Shown here one piece after another: positions 33,398 to 45,367 of a stretch of 64,000 nucleotides of DNA. Source of the stretch: Phoenix dactylifera (taxonomy: Eukaryota > Streptophyta > Magnoliopsida > Arecales > Arecaceae). The DNA is taken from assembly GCF_009389715.1 (NCBI RefSeq), contig NW_024067680.1:1116001-1180000 (forward strand). Reading direction: 5' to 3'. A program made the position numbers and the translations under genes. Each line of letters opens with the position of its first letter. The first letter of the stretch is position 1. Below the pieces are notes generated by a model, which worked only from the letters and a program-made list of their open reading frames with translations, was not told where the DNA came from and made no database searches.

Positions 33398-35592
33398 TGT
33401 CGCGCCCGAACCCAAAGCGGAGCCGCAGGGCGAACCATGCGGCTAATCAAATCATAATAATTTCAAAATAATAATAATAACTCTTCAATTATCAAAGTTT
33501 AATTTAATTAATATTTATATAAATTATTTTCATAATCAATAGTGCCCAAAAAAAAAAAGCTAACTAATTATTATTATTATTCAAATCAATATAAAATAAT
33601 CAAACTAAAATGGACTAAGCTAAGCTAAACTAAGCTGAAAAAGCCAAATAACCACGAATATCTCCAGAATATCTAGCGTACTCTTCTAAGTCTCGAGCAA
33701 TCATAATTTAGGATATGAAATAATAAAAAAAAAGAATAATAAGCTACACCAGCTCAGTAAATATCATAATGTATCAAAGTGGGTCTAAGCATGCCAAACA
33801 AATAAATAATCAAATAGTATGATACCAACTGGAAATAAATTAAATCTCAAATAATACATATATTTCTTTCAAAATTATTTTTTCATAAACTGATGCTATA
33901 CCCAACATTAAGCTATGGCTACATAACCGAGTGACATGAGTTGGATAGCAAATATAGGATGCACAAAGTGCTAGAAAATATATACCATTATATTAATCAT
34001 TAGTGGATTAATATCGAAACCATTTTTTATATTACAAGTCGACAGGACCAACGAATAATTCTTATTGGCGGAGCCAGATCATAGTATTGCTAAGAATACA
34101 TACATAAACAAATTTCATATTTTACTCGATCATATTTTCTAAATTTAATCTTACAAAAATATCAAAATACATAACATATTTTAAAACAATTATGACCAAA
34201 TAACATGCTTGACCTATTAAATCAAATACAAAATAGAGATCATAATCAAATTTAATAAACTGATTATAATTTTATCGAAAGTCGAAAAATATACTTTAAA
34301 GCATTAGCTTACTACCCTCTCACTTTAAGATCCTATTTCAGTTAAATAGGTCAACTTTACCTATTTAAAGCCATTAAAATCCAACATCAACAACCTCGAA
34401 ACCCAAAAGAACTAAGAATAGGTCAAGATTGGGCAAAGTGATCCAATTTGGGGCACTATAAGATGTATAGGTTCATACACAAACCAGGGTGACGAAAGAA
34501 CAAGGTCAGCCAGGCGGTGGTGCCCGACTGCCCAGGTCAATTCGAACAAAGTGAACTCAATTGGTCAAGATCAGATAGGATTTAAGTAACTAAATAAAGA
34601 TCACAGTGACCGAAATTCTAAAGAATCCGGTAAGGATCGAGTAATGACCGGCCTACCATCCGAGTATCGGGGCGATTCAGGGCCTCCATATTGTGCCAAC
34701 TTGGATCCGAGCAAAAGAAGACATGGATCTTAAATCAAGATCGAGTGGGCCTTCCTAGAAAAAGAAAGAGGGAGAATAGAGAGAAATAATGAAGAACATA
34801 AAGAAGAGGGAAAAAAAGAAGAGGAAGGAGAGGAGCAAGAAGAAGGAGGAGGAGAGAGGGCCACAGCCAAGTGGCCATCAGCTGGATGACTAGCGACAAG
34901 GGAAGACCAGTGGTCGGCAATAGGGCGGTGTGCAGCCAGTGGTGATGACCGGCCAGTAAGAATCAAAGGGAAAAGAAACTTGAAAAATCGGGGAATGAAA
35001 ACTTTTTTTCTATTTTTGGCCATTGGCCACTCATAGTGGCCATGGTTTCATTTGGAAAGGTTGATGGGAGACTGTGGAACTTGAACGGGGTCCAATGTCA
35101 AAAGATAGCGACGCCGATGGTCCAAAAAAAAGAGAAAAGAGTTCGGAAAAATAGGAGAAATGAAACTTGGTCAATTTTTGATCGATTTACTAATGGAATC
35201 TTGTCGGCAAGGGATCCTACCATAGAGAAAAAGAAACAGGAAGAAGAATCAAGGCTCACTTGGGGCTCCGGCGAGCTCTCCGGCTCCAATTTCTGACGAG
35301 CATAGTGCTAAAAATCGGCGAAGTAAAAGGAAGAAAGGAGAAGAAAGATGAAGAAAGTGGGAGAACTTTCAGCAGTGGAGCATCATGAAGGGAAGGGGAA
35401 GCCTTTATATAGAACGGAGTCTAGGGTTTTCTAGCCTTCAGCGGAGTCCGAGGATGAAGAGGACTCGTCCTCCTCAATCATGTTAAACTAGAGCTCTACG
35501 GTGTTTTTGGTTCGAAAACTAGCCTTTGGGTTGTTGTTATAGTGTTAGATCGGGTTAGGCCCATAGGCCGGCCAGTGAGGCTAGGCCTCACA
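33398..35592 (-). mobile_element. Solo LTR of an LTR retrotransposon
   Basis: On the minus strand it runs TGTGAGGCC...GGGCGCGACA, with TG...CA ends. It is 2195 bp, close to the 2171-bp LTR at 5938-8108 and with a similarly organised GC-rich end. The flanking 5-mers are AGCCC (33393-33397) and AGTCC (35593-35597), a target duplication with one mismatch. No primer-binding site or internal region adjoins, so it is a solo LTR, the usual product of LTR-LTR recombination. It includes a charged low-complexity stretch (34745-34860) and a TATATAGA motif at about 35405. Confidence 0.68.
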
Positions 35593-35597
35593 AGTCC

Positions 35598-36619
35598 AAA
35601 GCTGCAAATGGGCCGGGTTGACCCGTGACTCAATCTAACCCGACCCGACCCATTTTGGAGGACCGTGGGGTTGGGTCGGGTCCTAAAATTGGATCCGTTC
35701 CATTTTTCGGATCGGATCTGAGTTTATTGAATTCAGACCCGACCCGACCTATATGAAATTTGGATAAATTTGAGTTTTCAATCCTACGACTTGCCCCGAT
35801 CCGAATCTATAAAATTATTTGGGCTCGCGAGTCGCAAGGGTACAAACCAAACAAGTCAACTGAAAGACTGGAACTGAGTGCTTAAGGCCTGGCCTTGCTC
35901 CAGCCCAGACCAGATGTCCTCTCTCTGTTTTGCCCAGATGGGCCAGAGTCGCCAGATGGCCCATACGGTAATTTACCTTGGCAAAGCCATGGGACCCAAA
36001 CAACCATTGGCCTTTACTTTGAGTTGCAGCTAATTAACAATATATCCTTTCACTGCTCCCCTCTTTGCCACTATCTCCCTTGTCTCCTAGCAAGAACGGG
36101 GCGCCTTCCCTATGGGTTTCTTGAACCGATAGACGATGCAATTTTATAGAAGAGGGATGGGTGCTCTTATCGAATGGTGAGTACTGCCGTCACTTTTTAT
36201 CAAAAGCAAAAGTTGCCAAGAATTTGAGGAAGTTCCTTTGTTCAGGGCCTGAAAGCGGGTAAAGTATGATGGAGATTTAATAAGTGAAGCATGGATGGTG
36301 TTGTTGTTAATGGCCTCACTCCCAAGCCCCAATTACAGCCCAACATAACCTTTAAAACATGCTTTGGCTCATAAGAAAATAAGTTCTGTACACTGCTCTT
36401 GGAACCAAGAGATCAGTCCAAGCTAATACATCGGGTTAAAAAATATAGCCTTGGACCCGATTCAACCTAAATGATCTGTTGGGTTAAAAAATATAGCCGT
36501 GGATCCAAACCGACCCAGCCCGATAAATTGAGCCTGAGTCCAAAATTAAAATCTAAATAAAAAATTAGATTGCATCGGGTCCCTCAAGATCTGAGCCAAC
36601 CCGACCTATTCGCATCCTT
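35598..36619. mobile_element. hAT-like element (GGGTC family), candidate
   Basis: The left end AAAGCTGCAAATGGGCCGGG closely resembles one end of the 1996-2932 element (TAAAGCTGCAAATGGGTCGG). About 1 kb to the right an inverted counterpart reads, in reverse complement, AAGGATGCGAATAGGTCGGG. GACCC/GGGTC words cluster near both ends. No convincing target duplication is seen. It starts directly after the target duplication of the solo LTR. A 'gggttaaaaaatatagcc' repeat occurs twice at about 36434 and 36480. Confidence 0.55.
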
Positions 36620-37253
36620 GTCCGATGCCCCCTGCGCTGTGGTCACCTCCTTGGCCCTTCTTTGTCATGCCCTCCCTTCGGCGGCGCCATCTCCTCCGAG
36701 ATCTGGTGCTACGCGATTGGTGCTGGAAGAGTTCCAGACTATTTGATCTTCTTTAGAGGACGAGGGAGCGCGTGGATGAGCGATGTGGTGGCCTGTGGAC
36801 TATAACTAGCATTGTGGATATCCTTGGTCCCCCATTCGCCATCTTCGGCGACCATCAAGGGCAAGGCGGCCTTTGATTTGGGTTTTTTAAGGCAAAGGTT
36901 CATGGCAATAGAGGCCGAGAAGCTGGGGCTCACAAGACGTCGCCGTCCATCGTTACACTCGACCTTCAGGTCCTTCCACAGCACCTCTGCTGTCACCCTC
37001 TTTGTGAGTTGTGACCGCCTCCTCCTCCACCCTCCCACGCCCTCGCCGCTGATCTTCGTCTCTAGTGTCGCTGCCTTTTCCTCCTCCTCCTTTCGCCCTT
37101 TGAATCCCTTCTCCCGCACCCTTGCCCACTTGCACTCCCTCTCCCTCCCCAAGAAGACCCTCCTCCTTGCCTATGCCTTGGAGACCAAGGTAAGACATCG
37201 GAGTTGAGGGAGAAGGGGCTTCCAAAATGCTTATGGAGTTCATCCTAATGGCA
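36620..37253. other. GC-rich segment of unknown nature
   Basis: The plus strand has an open frame (36812-37207) rich in serine, leucine and arginine. I recognise no domain. Splice-like borders exist (ACCAAGGTAAGA at 37186), so it might be a decayed first exon of a gene, but composition could also explain it. I do not call it as a gene. Confidence 0.35.
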
Positions 37254-37266
37254 GAATAGCTGCTAC

Positions 37267-37539
37267 TTTTTTTCCTCTTTTTTTTTTTTTTTTTCCTTAG
37301 GCAGCTCCACCGAGCCCCCTTCCACCAGAGAATTTGATGAGGTAGAAAGTTTCTCATATTCTTCCCACCAGCACAGACGAGCTCGTGTGTAAGTACATCA
37401 CCCCAGTATAGCACTCCCAACAGATAAACCAAATGGGGGGCATCCAGTTTCCGTATTTAATCGACGCCCGTGCGTTTCGAACCTGGGTCACTCCGTTGGA
37501 AACAAAGCCCCATTCCAACCATGCTACCACCTCGGTGGT
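37267..37539 (-). mobile_element. tRNA-derived SINE with poly(A) and target duplication
   Basis: On the minus strand the unit begins CACCACCGAGGTGGTAGCAT and contains an A-box-like TAGCATGGTTGG (complement at 37515-37526) and a B box AGGTTCGAAAC (complement at 37474-37484), spaced as in a tRNA-type RNA polymerase III promoter. It ends in an A-rich tail (complement 37267-37297). A 13-bp duplication GAATAGCT(G/A)CTA(C/T) flanks it at 37254-37266 and 37540-37552. About 273 bp with no coding capacity fits a plant SINE moved by LINE enzymes. Confidence 0.85.
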
Positions 37540-37734
37540 GAATAGCTACTATTTTCAATTCCAAACGCTTTTAAGGTTCAAAATAATTACCGCACTAGTA
37601 ACATATATAATCGGCGACAACCGGTTGCAAGTGGATAAATCAAACTGTCTATATTAATCAGATGGCCAGGGATACACAATGGTAAAGGACTTAAAAACCC
37701 TTTGGAATAATGCAGAAAAAGCCAGTATTATATG

Positions 37735-37960
37735 ATTTTTTTTTTGGTACAACCGTTGTTCACCCTACTTCATTATAGGTATAGCCAGCAGAATCAAGAG
37801 CAACAATCTGACATAACTATCAAGAAGGGACTCATGGTGTGTCCAGAGAATCTCTCCGAAATGCTGTGCTGTATAGGAGTCAACACAGTCGGCGGCATTG
37901 TTCGCCTTCCGATACACTTGCACTGTCTGAAAGATACTGCATTGTCTTACCATTCACCGA
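37735..37960 (-). pseudogene. 3' tail of a LINE (RNase H end), decayed
   Basis: The minus-strand frame 37953-37765 reads VYRKANNAADCVDSYTAQHF and further residues. This resembles the end of the RNase H domain of plant LINE/non-LTR reverse transcriptases (a REANxxADxxA-type motif). An A-run (complement of the T-run at 37737-37745) lies just beyond it, as expected for a 5'-truncated LINE insertion. The frame is broken before the usual end. A second such tail is at 45140-45367. Confidence 0.6.
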
Positions 37961-39026
37961 ATGTTGCCGAGTAGAAGACTGTCATCCTCTCTTCGCCCCT
38001 CCTCTCGTATCCTGTCGATTACTATAGCCAAACCTTTCTCTAGAATGATGTGCTCTATCCTTAGCCTTTGTCTTGCATAGGAAAAGCTTTTTTTATGCTG
38101 CCCTGAGCTCTATCAACCCATCAATGCGTCGCCCGCGGCAATAATCTGCGAGTCTTGTCTCCTGATTATAAAGGCCCACTATTTACTCGAACAAAAATGC
38201 CAGTTTTCCAATGCTAACAGCCTCGGAGTGTTAAAAAGATGCCAACTAGTTGCTTTTTGATATTCCAGAAAGCACAGCGTGAAATGCAGCAAGCATTAAC
38301 TGCTTAAAAGAAATAACTTTTAGCTGAAAAAAATTCTGAATTATTTATTTTCCCAAAAGATTACGGCGTTCCCACTGATATTGCTCTCTCGTGCAATCCC
38401 ACGGACGAGCCTAGCCCCTGCTCCCGTTCTATTTTGTGAGTGAGAATATACTCCAGAATTTGACTCAAGTAGTCATGGGACTTGACCACCTCAGATACGT
38501 GGTCAGCCTTGGCATCACTGAAGCTAGAAAAAACCTTAAATCCATGCGGATTTTGTAGTGAAACTCCCTACCACGTACAATGGAAGATTGTCCTGGTGGA
38601 ATTTGGGGGGATTCCCTGTGGTAATAGTGGAGCTCAAGGGTCTTTTATTCACTGCTTTTGTGGTGGAAGATGATAGTCCTGCTTTTATTCACTTATTTCC
38701 AGAAGTTAGCCATAGTTCAGGCAGAAAAATAACATCCATTCTAGACATACCTGCGTGCAACCATATAATATAAATGTGAAAGCTTTGGAAAATTAATCCT
38801 TCTTGCTCAAATGCAATGAGCTTCATCGTATTTTTGTTATCATCCAACCCACAATGTAATTATAGTTTACCAAAAGCAAAGTAGAGAGAAACTAAAAGGG
38901 CCTTCAGTACAGTAAAGTTATTAGACATTCACCATCGGACAATTTAAAGGGCCTCATAGCTCGAACAGGAAATACGAAGTTGGATAAAAAGAAGGTAGAA
39001 AAGAAGAACCTCCCATGGCTCTAGAA
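37961..39026. other. Intergenic, no gene recognised
   Basis: Open frames at 38482-38773 on the plus strand are short and match nothing I know. The right end probably holds the 3' untranslated region of the mL54 gene. Confidence 0.5.
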
Positions 39027-39425
39027 TCAATTCTTGGCCCTCAGAGCATTATTTTCTTTAATCCTTGCCCGGTTGTCAAGTTTAACAAAACGTCTCAGGT
39101 CATCCAAAGTAAGAGTTTCTGTGCCCTCTCTCCGTAGTTCGCTCAATGGAAGACGCTTATCAAGCAAGTGCCACAGCCAGTCAGGATAGTCAGAATCTGG
39201 CATGATCTTGGGATCAGCTCCATCCTTGAGAATATTGGCTCCAAATACCATGGTGCTCTTCAGTTCTTTGCTTAGCTCAGAAGCTTTAGCAGCATCGCCG
39301 CCGCCGCCCTTTGCTCCCTTCTTTGACTTGCCACCAGCTACTGCAAACCTCCTGATACCCAGCACCTGAGCCGCCTCCTTTGTGATGCTATTGTGCCTCA
39401 ACAATCTTACGCAAATCATCGCCAT
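39027..39425 (-). CDS. Mitochondrial ribosomal protein mL54 (L37 family)
   Basis: This is an uninterrupted 132-residue frame starting MAMICVRLL. The N-terminus is basic and hydroxylated without acidic residues for about 40 positions (arginines at 7, 9 and later), fitting a mitochondrial presequence, followed by a Lys/Gly-rich linker (KSKKGAKGGGG). The core has STMVFGANILKDGADPKIMP and DYPDWLWHLL, the hallmark of the mL54/MRPL37 family, and an Arg-rich C-terminus (RRFVKLDNRARIKENN). It would be a structural protein of the mitoribosome large subunit. An acceptor-like TTGCTAAG lies 11 bases before the ATG, so an intron in the 5' leader is likely; I could not place its first exon. Confidence 0.9.
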   Translation of the reverse strand: MAMICVRLLRHNSITKEAAQVLGIRRFAVAGGKSKKGAKGGGGDAAKASELSKELKSTMVFGANILKDGADPKIMPDSDYPDWLWHLLDKRLPLSELRREGTETLTLDDLRRFVKLDNRARIKENNALRAKN

Positions 39426-42400
39426 ATTCTTATTTCCTTAGCAACAATTTTACTGCATTTGCAATTTTTGAGAAAAAAAATGAAATGAATTGCATCTATA
39501 GGACTGCATTATAAATCAAAGGCCATATTATCCATCTATCATTGCATTGAAACCACCAGACCATTAAGGTGACAGGCAATTAACACTACATAAAAAGAAT
39601 ATACCAAAAGGAACATGGTTATATACACATAATTCTAGTCATACAACAATACATTTCTAAGTCTTTGTACAAGTCAAAGCACGGGTCTCTTTGCCACGCT
39701 TCAGAAAATTTCAAGATAAGGGCATAAAAAGTAAATATGAGAAAGACAGGAAAAAAATCAAATGCGAACTGGATCGGTTTGTCTTGAATCTTAAACATCC
39801 ATTTTACTATTCTATGCTGATGATCCACCCTACTCGGAATTTCTGTTGGCTGTTGAATGATAACACTTAATCTAGAACTATTAAGAGCCTCTGGAGCAAC
39901 AAACCCTCAGCCTAGCATAACCACAACAAAGGGTTCCTAAAATTCAAGAATGGGGCTCAGAATAATCAACCCACTAATCCATCACCAGCCTCAAATGCTA
40001 TGTTGTTCAATTCCAAAGACCACAGATAAATGACTCGATGAACTAATGGAGGACCTATTTGGATGCCAGAATTCATTATCCAGCAGTAAGATCTTCCGCA
40101 TGAGAGAAACTGAAGAAAGGAGGCAAGTACATAGAGCTTTTGTTGATTTCAAGAGGGTCAGAGTTTCTAGTGTCCCAAAATTTTAGGAACAAGTTAAATC
40201 ACCTTTTTAACAGAACCAAACTTCCGAGATTACTAGAATCGGGAGCATCCTCAACTACCCTTTGATCCTTCTCTCACAGCATCACTTATTGCTTGAAATC
40301 TCCAACGAGTTGGGATCTTATCTCCGGATAATGGAATCCAGCATCCAAAAAGCACATAGAATGATTAAAATGACTATATTGAGCATAACATTATTGAAAG
40401 TTAAAACATCTATTAAGGTTTCTTGGCTCTGAACTTCAGCATCTTTAGGTCTTTAACAATCATCTGTTATATTTGTGCGATTTCTCCATGGGATAAAAAC
40501 TACAAAAAAAGCGCAGGAATCAGCTGACCTAGTTCAGGTCAGCAAGCAGAAAATGGCAAGTTGAAGAAAGGTTTGCACTTTATATCAATACCATTAATTC
40601 TCTGAATTTTTTGCGAACATAGTTCCCTGCAAAATACTGCTTTTCGTAGTAAAAATGTTTTTTTCTGCAGTTTTATATTGCACATGAGATATGCACAGCA
40701 CTTTCATGTGATGCTTACGTATCAAACTACTTAGCCAATGTCTTATCATAGTATGTTCAATACAAAGCATCTTACATACAGAAAAAAAGTAACTCATGCT
40801 CAAAGAGAAGTAATCATTTTTTACTTTTGAATTAGACTCTTTGGTTTCAGCAAAAAAATTAGACTCAGGCTAAGAAATTGTTCCTCTGGCATGAATGCAG
40901 CTTCCTAGATCAAGCATTGCCTTCCTCGCTCTTTTGTCGACTCTTTCCAGGTCTCTAGGAGCCTTGTGGGGTTGCTCTTCACTTGCATAAGCTTAAACTG
41001 TATAAGCAGCAAGGTATGTCTCCCAAATTGCCACCATTCCGGTAGGGTATTTATTTATAGTTGAACATAGTTTATGATCAAATCTTGATCTCGGAAAAAA
41101 AACCCTAATACTGCAGAAAATTGGCTAGAAATCCTGTAGCTATTTTTTTTAAAAAAAAATGGAGTAGTTAAATTTTTAACAATTGCAAAGACCCAAATGA
41201 GTATTCCACCATTTTCAGATTTTAAGGGTTAAATTGCATAGGACTATTACTAGTTTAAAATTCCCAATCCAGATGATGATAACAAGTATAAAACAAAACC
41301 CACAGAAAAGCAAAAAAGAAAAGCACTAGTGCATAAGTAGTAGGCCTTTATCTATAACTTTTGTCAAATTCAACTAGGGCACCCATGAACCAATTAAGGC
41401 CTTTCTATTAGCCCAAGCCCAGTTAAGTTTGATACCAAACAAAATCTCAACAAGTGTTCTATTGGCACATACATGCACAGTATGTCCCCTTTTTAACTTA
41501 TTAAAATACTTTTTCTCTATGTGACAAATTACCAATATGTACAAGAGTAAAGAGATAAATGGTAACGAAGATTATGCAAAGCAAAACATCAAGAAAGCTA
41601 AAGCAATGCATAACAGAAAAAAACTTACTACTGATTAAGCTCAACGAGCACGAGTACAATCATCTTCATCAGCCAATCCAAAATACCATTTGCTTGCAGA
41701 AAATCCAAGGTTCAAAATCATAATCTGATAACGATGAAGTTTCAAACTTGAATTAAATCAAATAAAGACGGAGAGATATAAATCCAAATACAAACTCAAC
41801 AAGGATTTCCAAACCCAAATCAATCATCCATTCCATAGAAGTTTCAAGAAACTCCATCGGCTACAATAAATTCAACCTCTAATTCTCCAAAAAGCTTAAG
41901 CCCTTAAATGAATGGATGGACCTTATCTTCTTGGTATTGTAGATGACAGAGGGGATGGATCATTTACCCATTGATCTATTGCCAACTCTCTAGCAATACC
42001 AAGCTCCCCTGCCTTGACAGTTTATTCAGAGTCTTGAGTTTTGCCATCTTAACAAACATCTTAATTCAGAGTTCCTGTCACCTTACTTGACTCATGTCTA
42101 TGAAATCAGAAATCCCAGTATTGCAGACCTTCATTTTTTCCCATGATGAGCATATGTTCAAATTGAAGCACTTTAATTGTTAAAAATACTAAATTTGATT
42201 TCAAAAACCAAATGATTGTCAAATAGAAATGAAGCTACATGACTCATCATAAGGGAAAAGTTTGACACCAACCATCCACCAATAGAAGAGTTCAAGCCAA
42301 TATATCCACAGCAGATGAAATAGTCCAATGATGGAAAGAAACCAAAAAGATCAAGTGATGTCACAAAAGATTTAAAATGAATCAATATTTCGTTGCTAAT

Positions 42401-43004
42401 AAGATCACAGAGCATCAAGTGAAAAACTGAGTTAGGCATTTTACTGTTTGCAAGGACTTTGCCACTCTCCATACAACAACAGACCAGCCATTTATTAATT
42501 TCACCACAACTAACAAAAAATTCAAACTCATATGCTGGGATTATTCAGAAATTTTGACATTTTAGCGAGCTAAGCCATTTCCTTTAATCCTTTTAATCAT
42601 CACTTGTAACATATGATTAAAATATTTGATAGTTGTCTGGTTGTATTTTCTTTACCAGTTACTACACATACCAGACACTTTAATTAAATTATGTTAACAG
42701 AAAATTAATTAAGGAAAGGAGAATTTGTTATCTTTTAATAGTATTATCAAGTTCAAGATCTACCATTGGAGGAGCAGAAACCCCTTGATCGCCACTATAT
42801 CCTTCATAGGTAAAAGAAAACGGTAAGTTGGGTGGAGCTTAGGAAAACCAATTGCAGAAACTGAACTAATAAAAACAACTTCCAGAATATACTTGCGGGA
42901 TTAAGTGTACAGTATTCAGGAATTATAAGGGGAAAAAAATGCATATAACATTTACCCACCAATTGCCATAGTACAAAATGAACAATCACACACATACACA
43001 CATA
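39426..43004. other. Intergenic region, possible leader intron of mL54
   Basis: It is AT-rich and reading frames are short. It may contain the untranslated first exon and leader intron of the mL54 gene and the 3' region of the PPR gene. No domain, RNA gene or well-defined mobile element was recognised. Confidence 0.5.
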
Positions 43005-44624
43005 TTAAGGGGTATGGTCAATTTGCTTCATAATAGTTTTGATCCTCTCTACAGCTGCTTCCATATTTTTTTGTGCAGCTTCATCCATAAGCAGCTCACA
43101 TGTTCGATTCCTAGGCTGTATCTCTCGTCCTATCATCTCATCAAAGAGAAGACATGCCCACACGATGTTACCTACACTACACAACCCATGAATCAGAAGC
43201 GTGTATGTATCAAGATCTAAACTCAAATGATGTTTATTGATGATATCACTCAACAAACTGTGTATGTGGTCATCTCGCTGTCTCAGTTTGAAGCATAATT
43301 TGAGCAATGGCCTGTAAGTTTGAAGATCAGGCTTACATGACAAATTTTCCATCTCCTTCAACACATTTAAAGCATTTTGCTCTTGGCAGTGGTGGCAAAA
43401 AATTGATATCATTGTATTGTAAGTCGACAGATTATGCCTGATCCCATTCGTTTGCATATCTACATCAAAGATGTGAGCAGCCTCATGCAGTCGACCTGCT
43501 TTTCCTAGAATGTTGATCAAAGAGTTGTAAAAAAGTAAATCAGGTTTACAACCAGATAACTTCATTCTCTTCACTATATCCAATGCTTCTTCAAGCTTCC
43601 CTGAGTTAGCAAGAGAATTCATAAAAATGGTGTAAGTGACAACATTTGGAGGGCAACCTTCGGCAACCATTCTATCAAGGAGGTCATAAACCTCCTGAAA
43701 TTTATGTTGGTTACAGTAAGCTTGCAGAATAGTCGAGTATGTAATTACTGAAGGTCGAAGTCCCCAGTTTTTCATCTCCTGCACTGTCCACATAGCCTCA
43801 TCAATCCTACGTGCATTGCACCATCCATGGACAAAAATGTTAAATGTGAAAGCATCAGGAGGGATGTGAGACTTGAGCACTAAAAAAGCTTCACGAGCAA
43901 CCTCAACTCTCTTCTCTTTGCAAAGAGTGTCAAGCAAAATATTCATGGATCTAGTGTCCTTATCAAAGCCCATAGTCTCTAAATCATCAAACAACTTCAC
44001 AGCCTCCTTCCATCTCCCGGCACCTGCAAGTCTTCTCATGATCTTGGCCATTGTTTCTAGAGTAACAAGACCCTCACTACGCAACTCGTGTACCAAATCC
44101 CACATCCGGTCCTTCTGTTTCATCTTCCCCAGTATGTCCACCATCTTATCGCAAGCACATGGAGTATGTTTGTACCCTGACTGGGAACTAGCCCACTTGA
44201 AGAAACCCAAAGCAGACTTCCAATCATCTCCAAACCTATGAAGTAAACTATCAACAAGGTTTGGTGTGAGTTGGACCCTACAGCAAGACTGATCACTCTG
44301 GAGTGATTGAACAACATCCTCGACCGTCTCATTACAAGCCTTTAAAATCACTCTCCTGATTTTCTTGGCATAAGTCAATTCCTTCAACTCAAGAGAAGAA
44401 TCTGTTGTCAGGTATTTTACCAGCAGCTGCCGGTGGGGGGACGGAGAAGGCGAGAGATTTGTAGAGCGGGCTTCAGAAAGACCAGAAACAGATGAAGGAG
44501 ATATCAAACAAACAAAAGAACGATAAAAACTACGACTCATGTTCCCCTTTGCGAAGGCCATCGAAAGGAGAGAGCGAGAAAGAATGCCAAAGGAGTCCTG
44601 CATCCCCCAAAGCGACCCTACCAT
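43005..44624 (-). CDS. P-class pentatricopeptide repeat protein, likely mitochondrial
   Basis: This is a single 539-residue frame without introns. The N-terminal 60 residues are rich in Ser, Arg and Leu with few acids (for example RSFYRSFVCLISPSSVSG), fitting an organelle presequence; in-frame methionines at 1, 8, 22 and 29 make the exact start uncertain. From about residue 170 to 520 there are roughly nine to ten 35-residue PPR motifs, such as DAFTFNIFVHGWCNARRIDE, PSVITYSTILQAYC and PDLLFYNSLINILGKAGRLH. It has no E, DYW or SMR domain, so it is P class, a group that binds specific organelle RNAs for stability, splicing or translation. The target RNA is unknown. A likely non-coding first exon ends at 44919 with a GT donor (CTCGCTG|GTAAG) and joins the acceptor CCCTCAG just upstream of the ATG. 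Confidence 0.92.
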   Translation of the reverse strand: MVGSLWGMQDSFGILSRSLLSMAFAKGNMSRSFYRSFVCLISPSSVSGLSEARSTNLSPSPSPHRQLLVKYLTTDSSLELKELTYAKKIRRVILKACNETVEDVVQSLQSDQSCCRVQLTPNLVDSLLHRFGDDWKSALGFFKWASSQSGYKHTPCACDKMVDILGKMKQKDRMWDLVHELRSEGLVTLETMAKIMRRLAGAGRWKEAVKLFDDLETMGFDKDTRSMNILLDTLCKEKRVEVAREAFLVLKSHIPPDAFTFNIFVHGWCNARRIDEAMWTVQEMKNWGLRPSVITYSTILQAYCNQHKFQEVYDLLDRMVAEGCPPNVVTYTIFMNSLANSGKLEEALDIVKRMKLSGCKPDLLFYNSLINILGKAGRLHEAAHIFDVDMQTNGIRHNLSTYNTMISIFCHHCQEQNALNVLKEMENLSCKPDLQTYRPLLKLCFKLRQRDDHIHSLLSDIINKHHLSLDLDTYTLLIHGLCSVGNIVWACLLFDEMIGREIQPRNRTCELLMDEAAQKNMEAAVERIKTIMKQIDHTP

Positions 44625-44636
44625 TAGATTCTTCAG

Positions 44637-44918
44637 CTGAGGGTGACCCGATTACTCTAATTTTTGAAGGTGAAAACTATGAAAAACAAATTTGTTGCAA
44701 TAGTTCCTGAATTCTCCCAATAACTTCCTAGTTAATCAAGCATTCAAGATCCATGAAGCAATTAAATCAATAAAGAAATCAACCAAGAGCATGCATCAAC
44801 CACGAGGCGAATGAATTAGTGGTGCAATTAACTCTACTATCACGAACTGGGGTTCAAGAAATCTATCCACACAGCAAGAGACCGAGAGAGAGAAGGGGGA
44901 GAAGGGATGGAGGCTTAC
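44637..44918 (-). other. Probable leader intron of the PPR gene
   Basis: On the minus strand the donor CTG|GTAAGCC and the acceptor ACCCTCAG|CTGAAG bracket 282 bases. The GC-rich sequence upstream (about 44919-44960) would be the untranslated first exon. This is an inference from splice signals alone. Confidence 0.5.
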
Positions 44919-45139
44919 CAGCGAGAAGAGGAGAGCCGCCGCGCGCCAGTATCGCCGGCGGGTAGTCGGATGAGAGCGTTGAGAGGAAAGACGATAAACC
45001 CTACATGAACGAAGACCCGACCCGTTAATAAAAAGAATGGAACTGCGATCCGACCCGTGTGTAGTTCGGGTTCAGCCATGTGGTTCAGACGCCAGGCATC
45101 CCCCAGAAGTTGAAAACGGGATGAAGTCCGATCCACCAG

Positions 45140-45367
45140 AGGATTATGTTTTTTTTTTTCCTTCCCTTTGACGAGTTTATGAATACACTCAATAAAACCA
45201 GAAAACACAACCTCGCAGATTGCCTGAGGTAACTCTCCCTCTCCTGAACGCAAAATACTCCATAAATGATTAGCCACATAAGCAGCCATCCAATCAGCAG
45301 CTCTATTGATCTTTCTAAATACATGCTTTTCATTCATTGACCCGCTTTGCTTGCCGGAGAACACCAT
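45140..45367 (-). pseudogene. 3' tail of a LINE (RNase H end)
   Basis: The minus-strand frame reads HVFRKINRAADWMAAYVANH and later VVFSGFIECIHKLV, the C-terminal end of a plant LINE RNase H domain. It stops in a Lys-rich part that encodes the poly(A) tail (complement of the T-run at 45150-45160). This is a short, 5'-truncated insertion immediately upstream of the PPR gene's presumed first exon, so it may lie in that gene's promoter. Confidence 0.68.

Noticed and set aside
36812-37207. Possible gene for a 131-residue protein
   Set aside because: No recognised domain, and composition explains the open frame. It might be a decayed exon, but I cannot support that.
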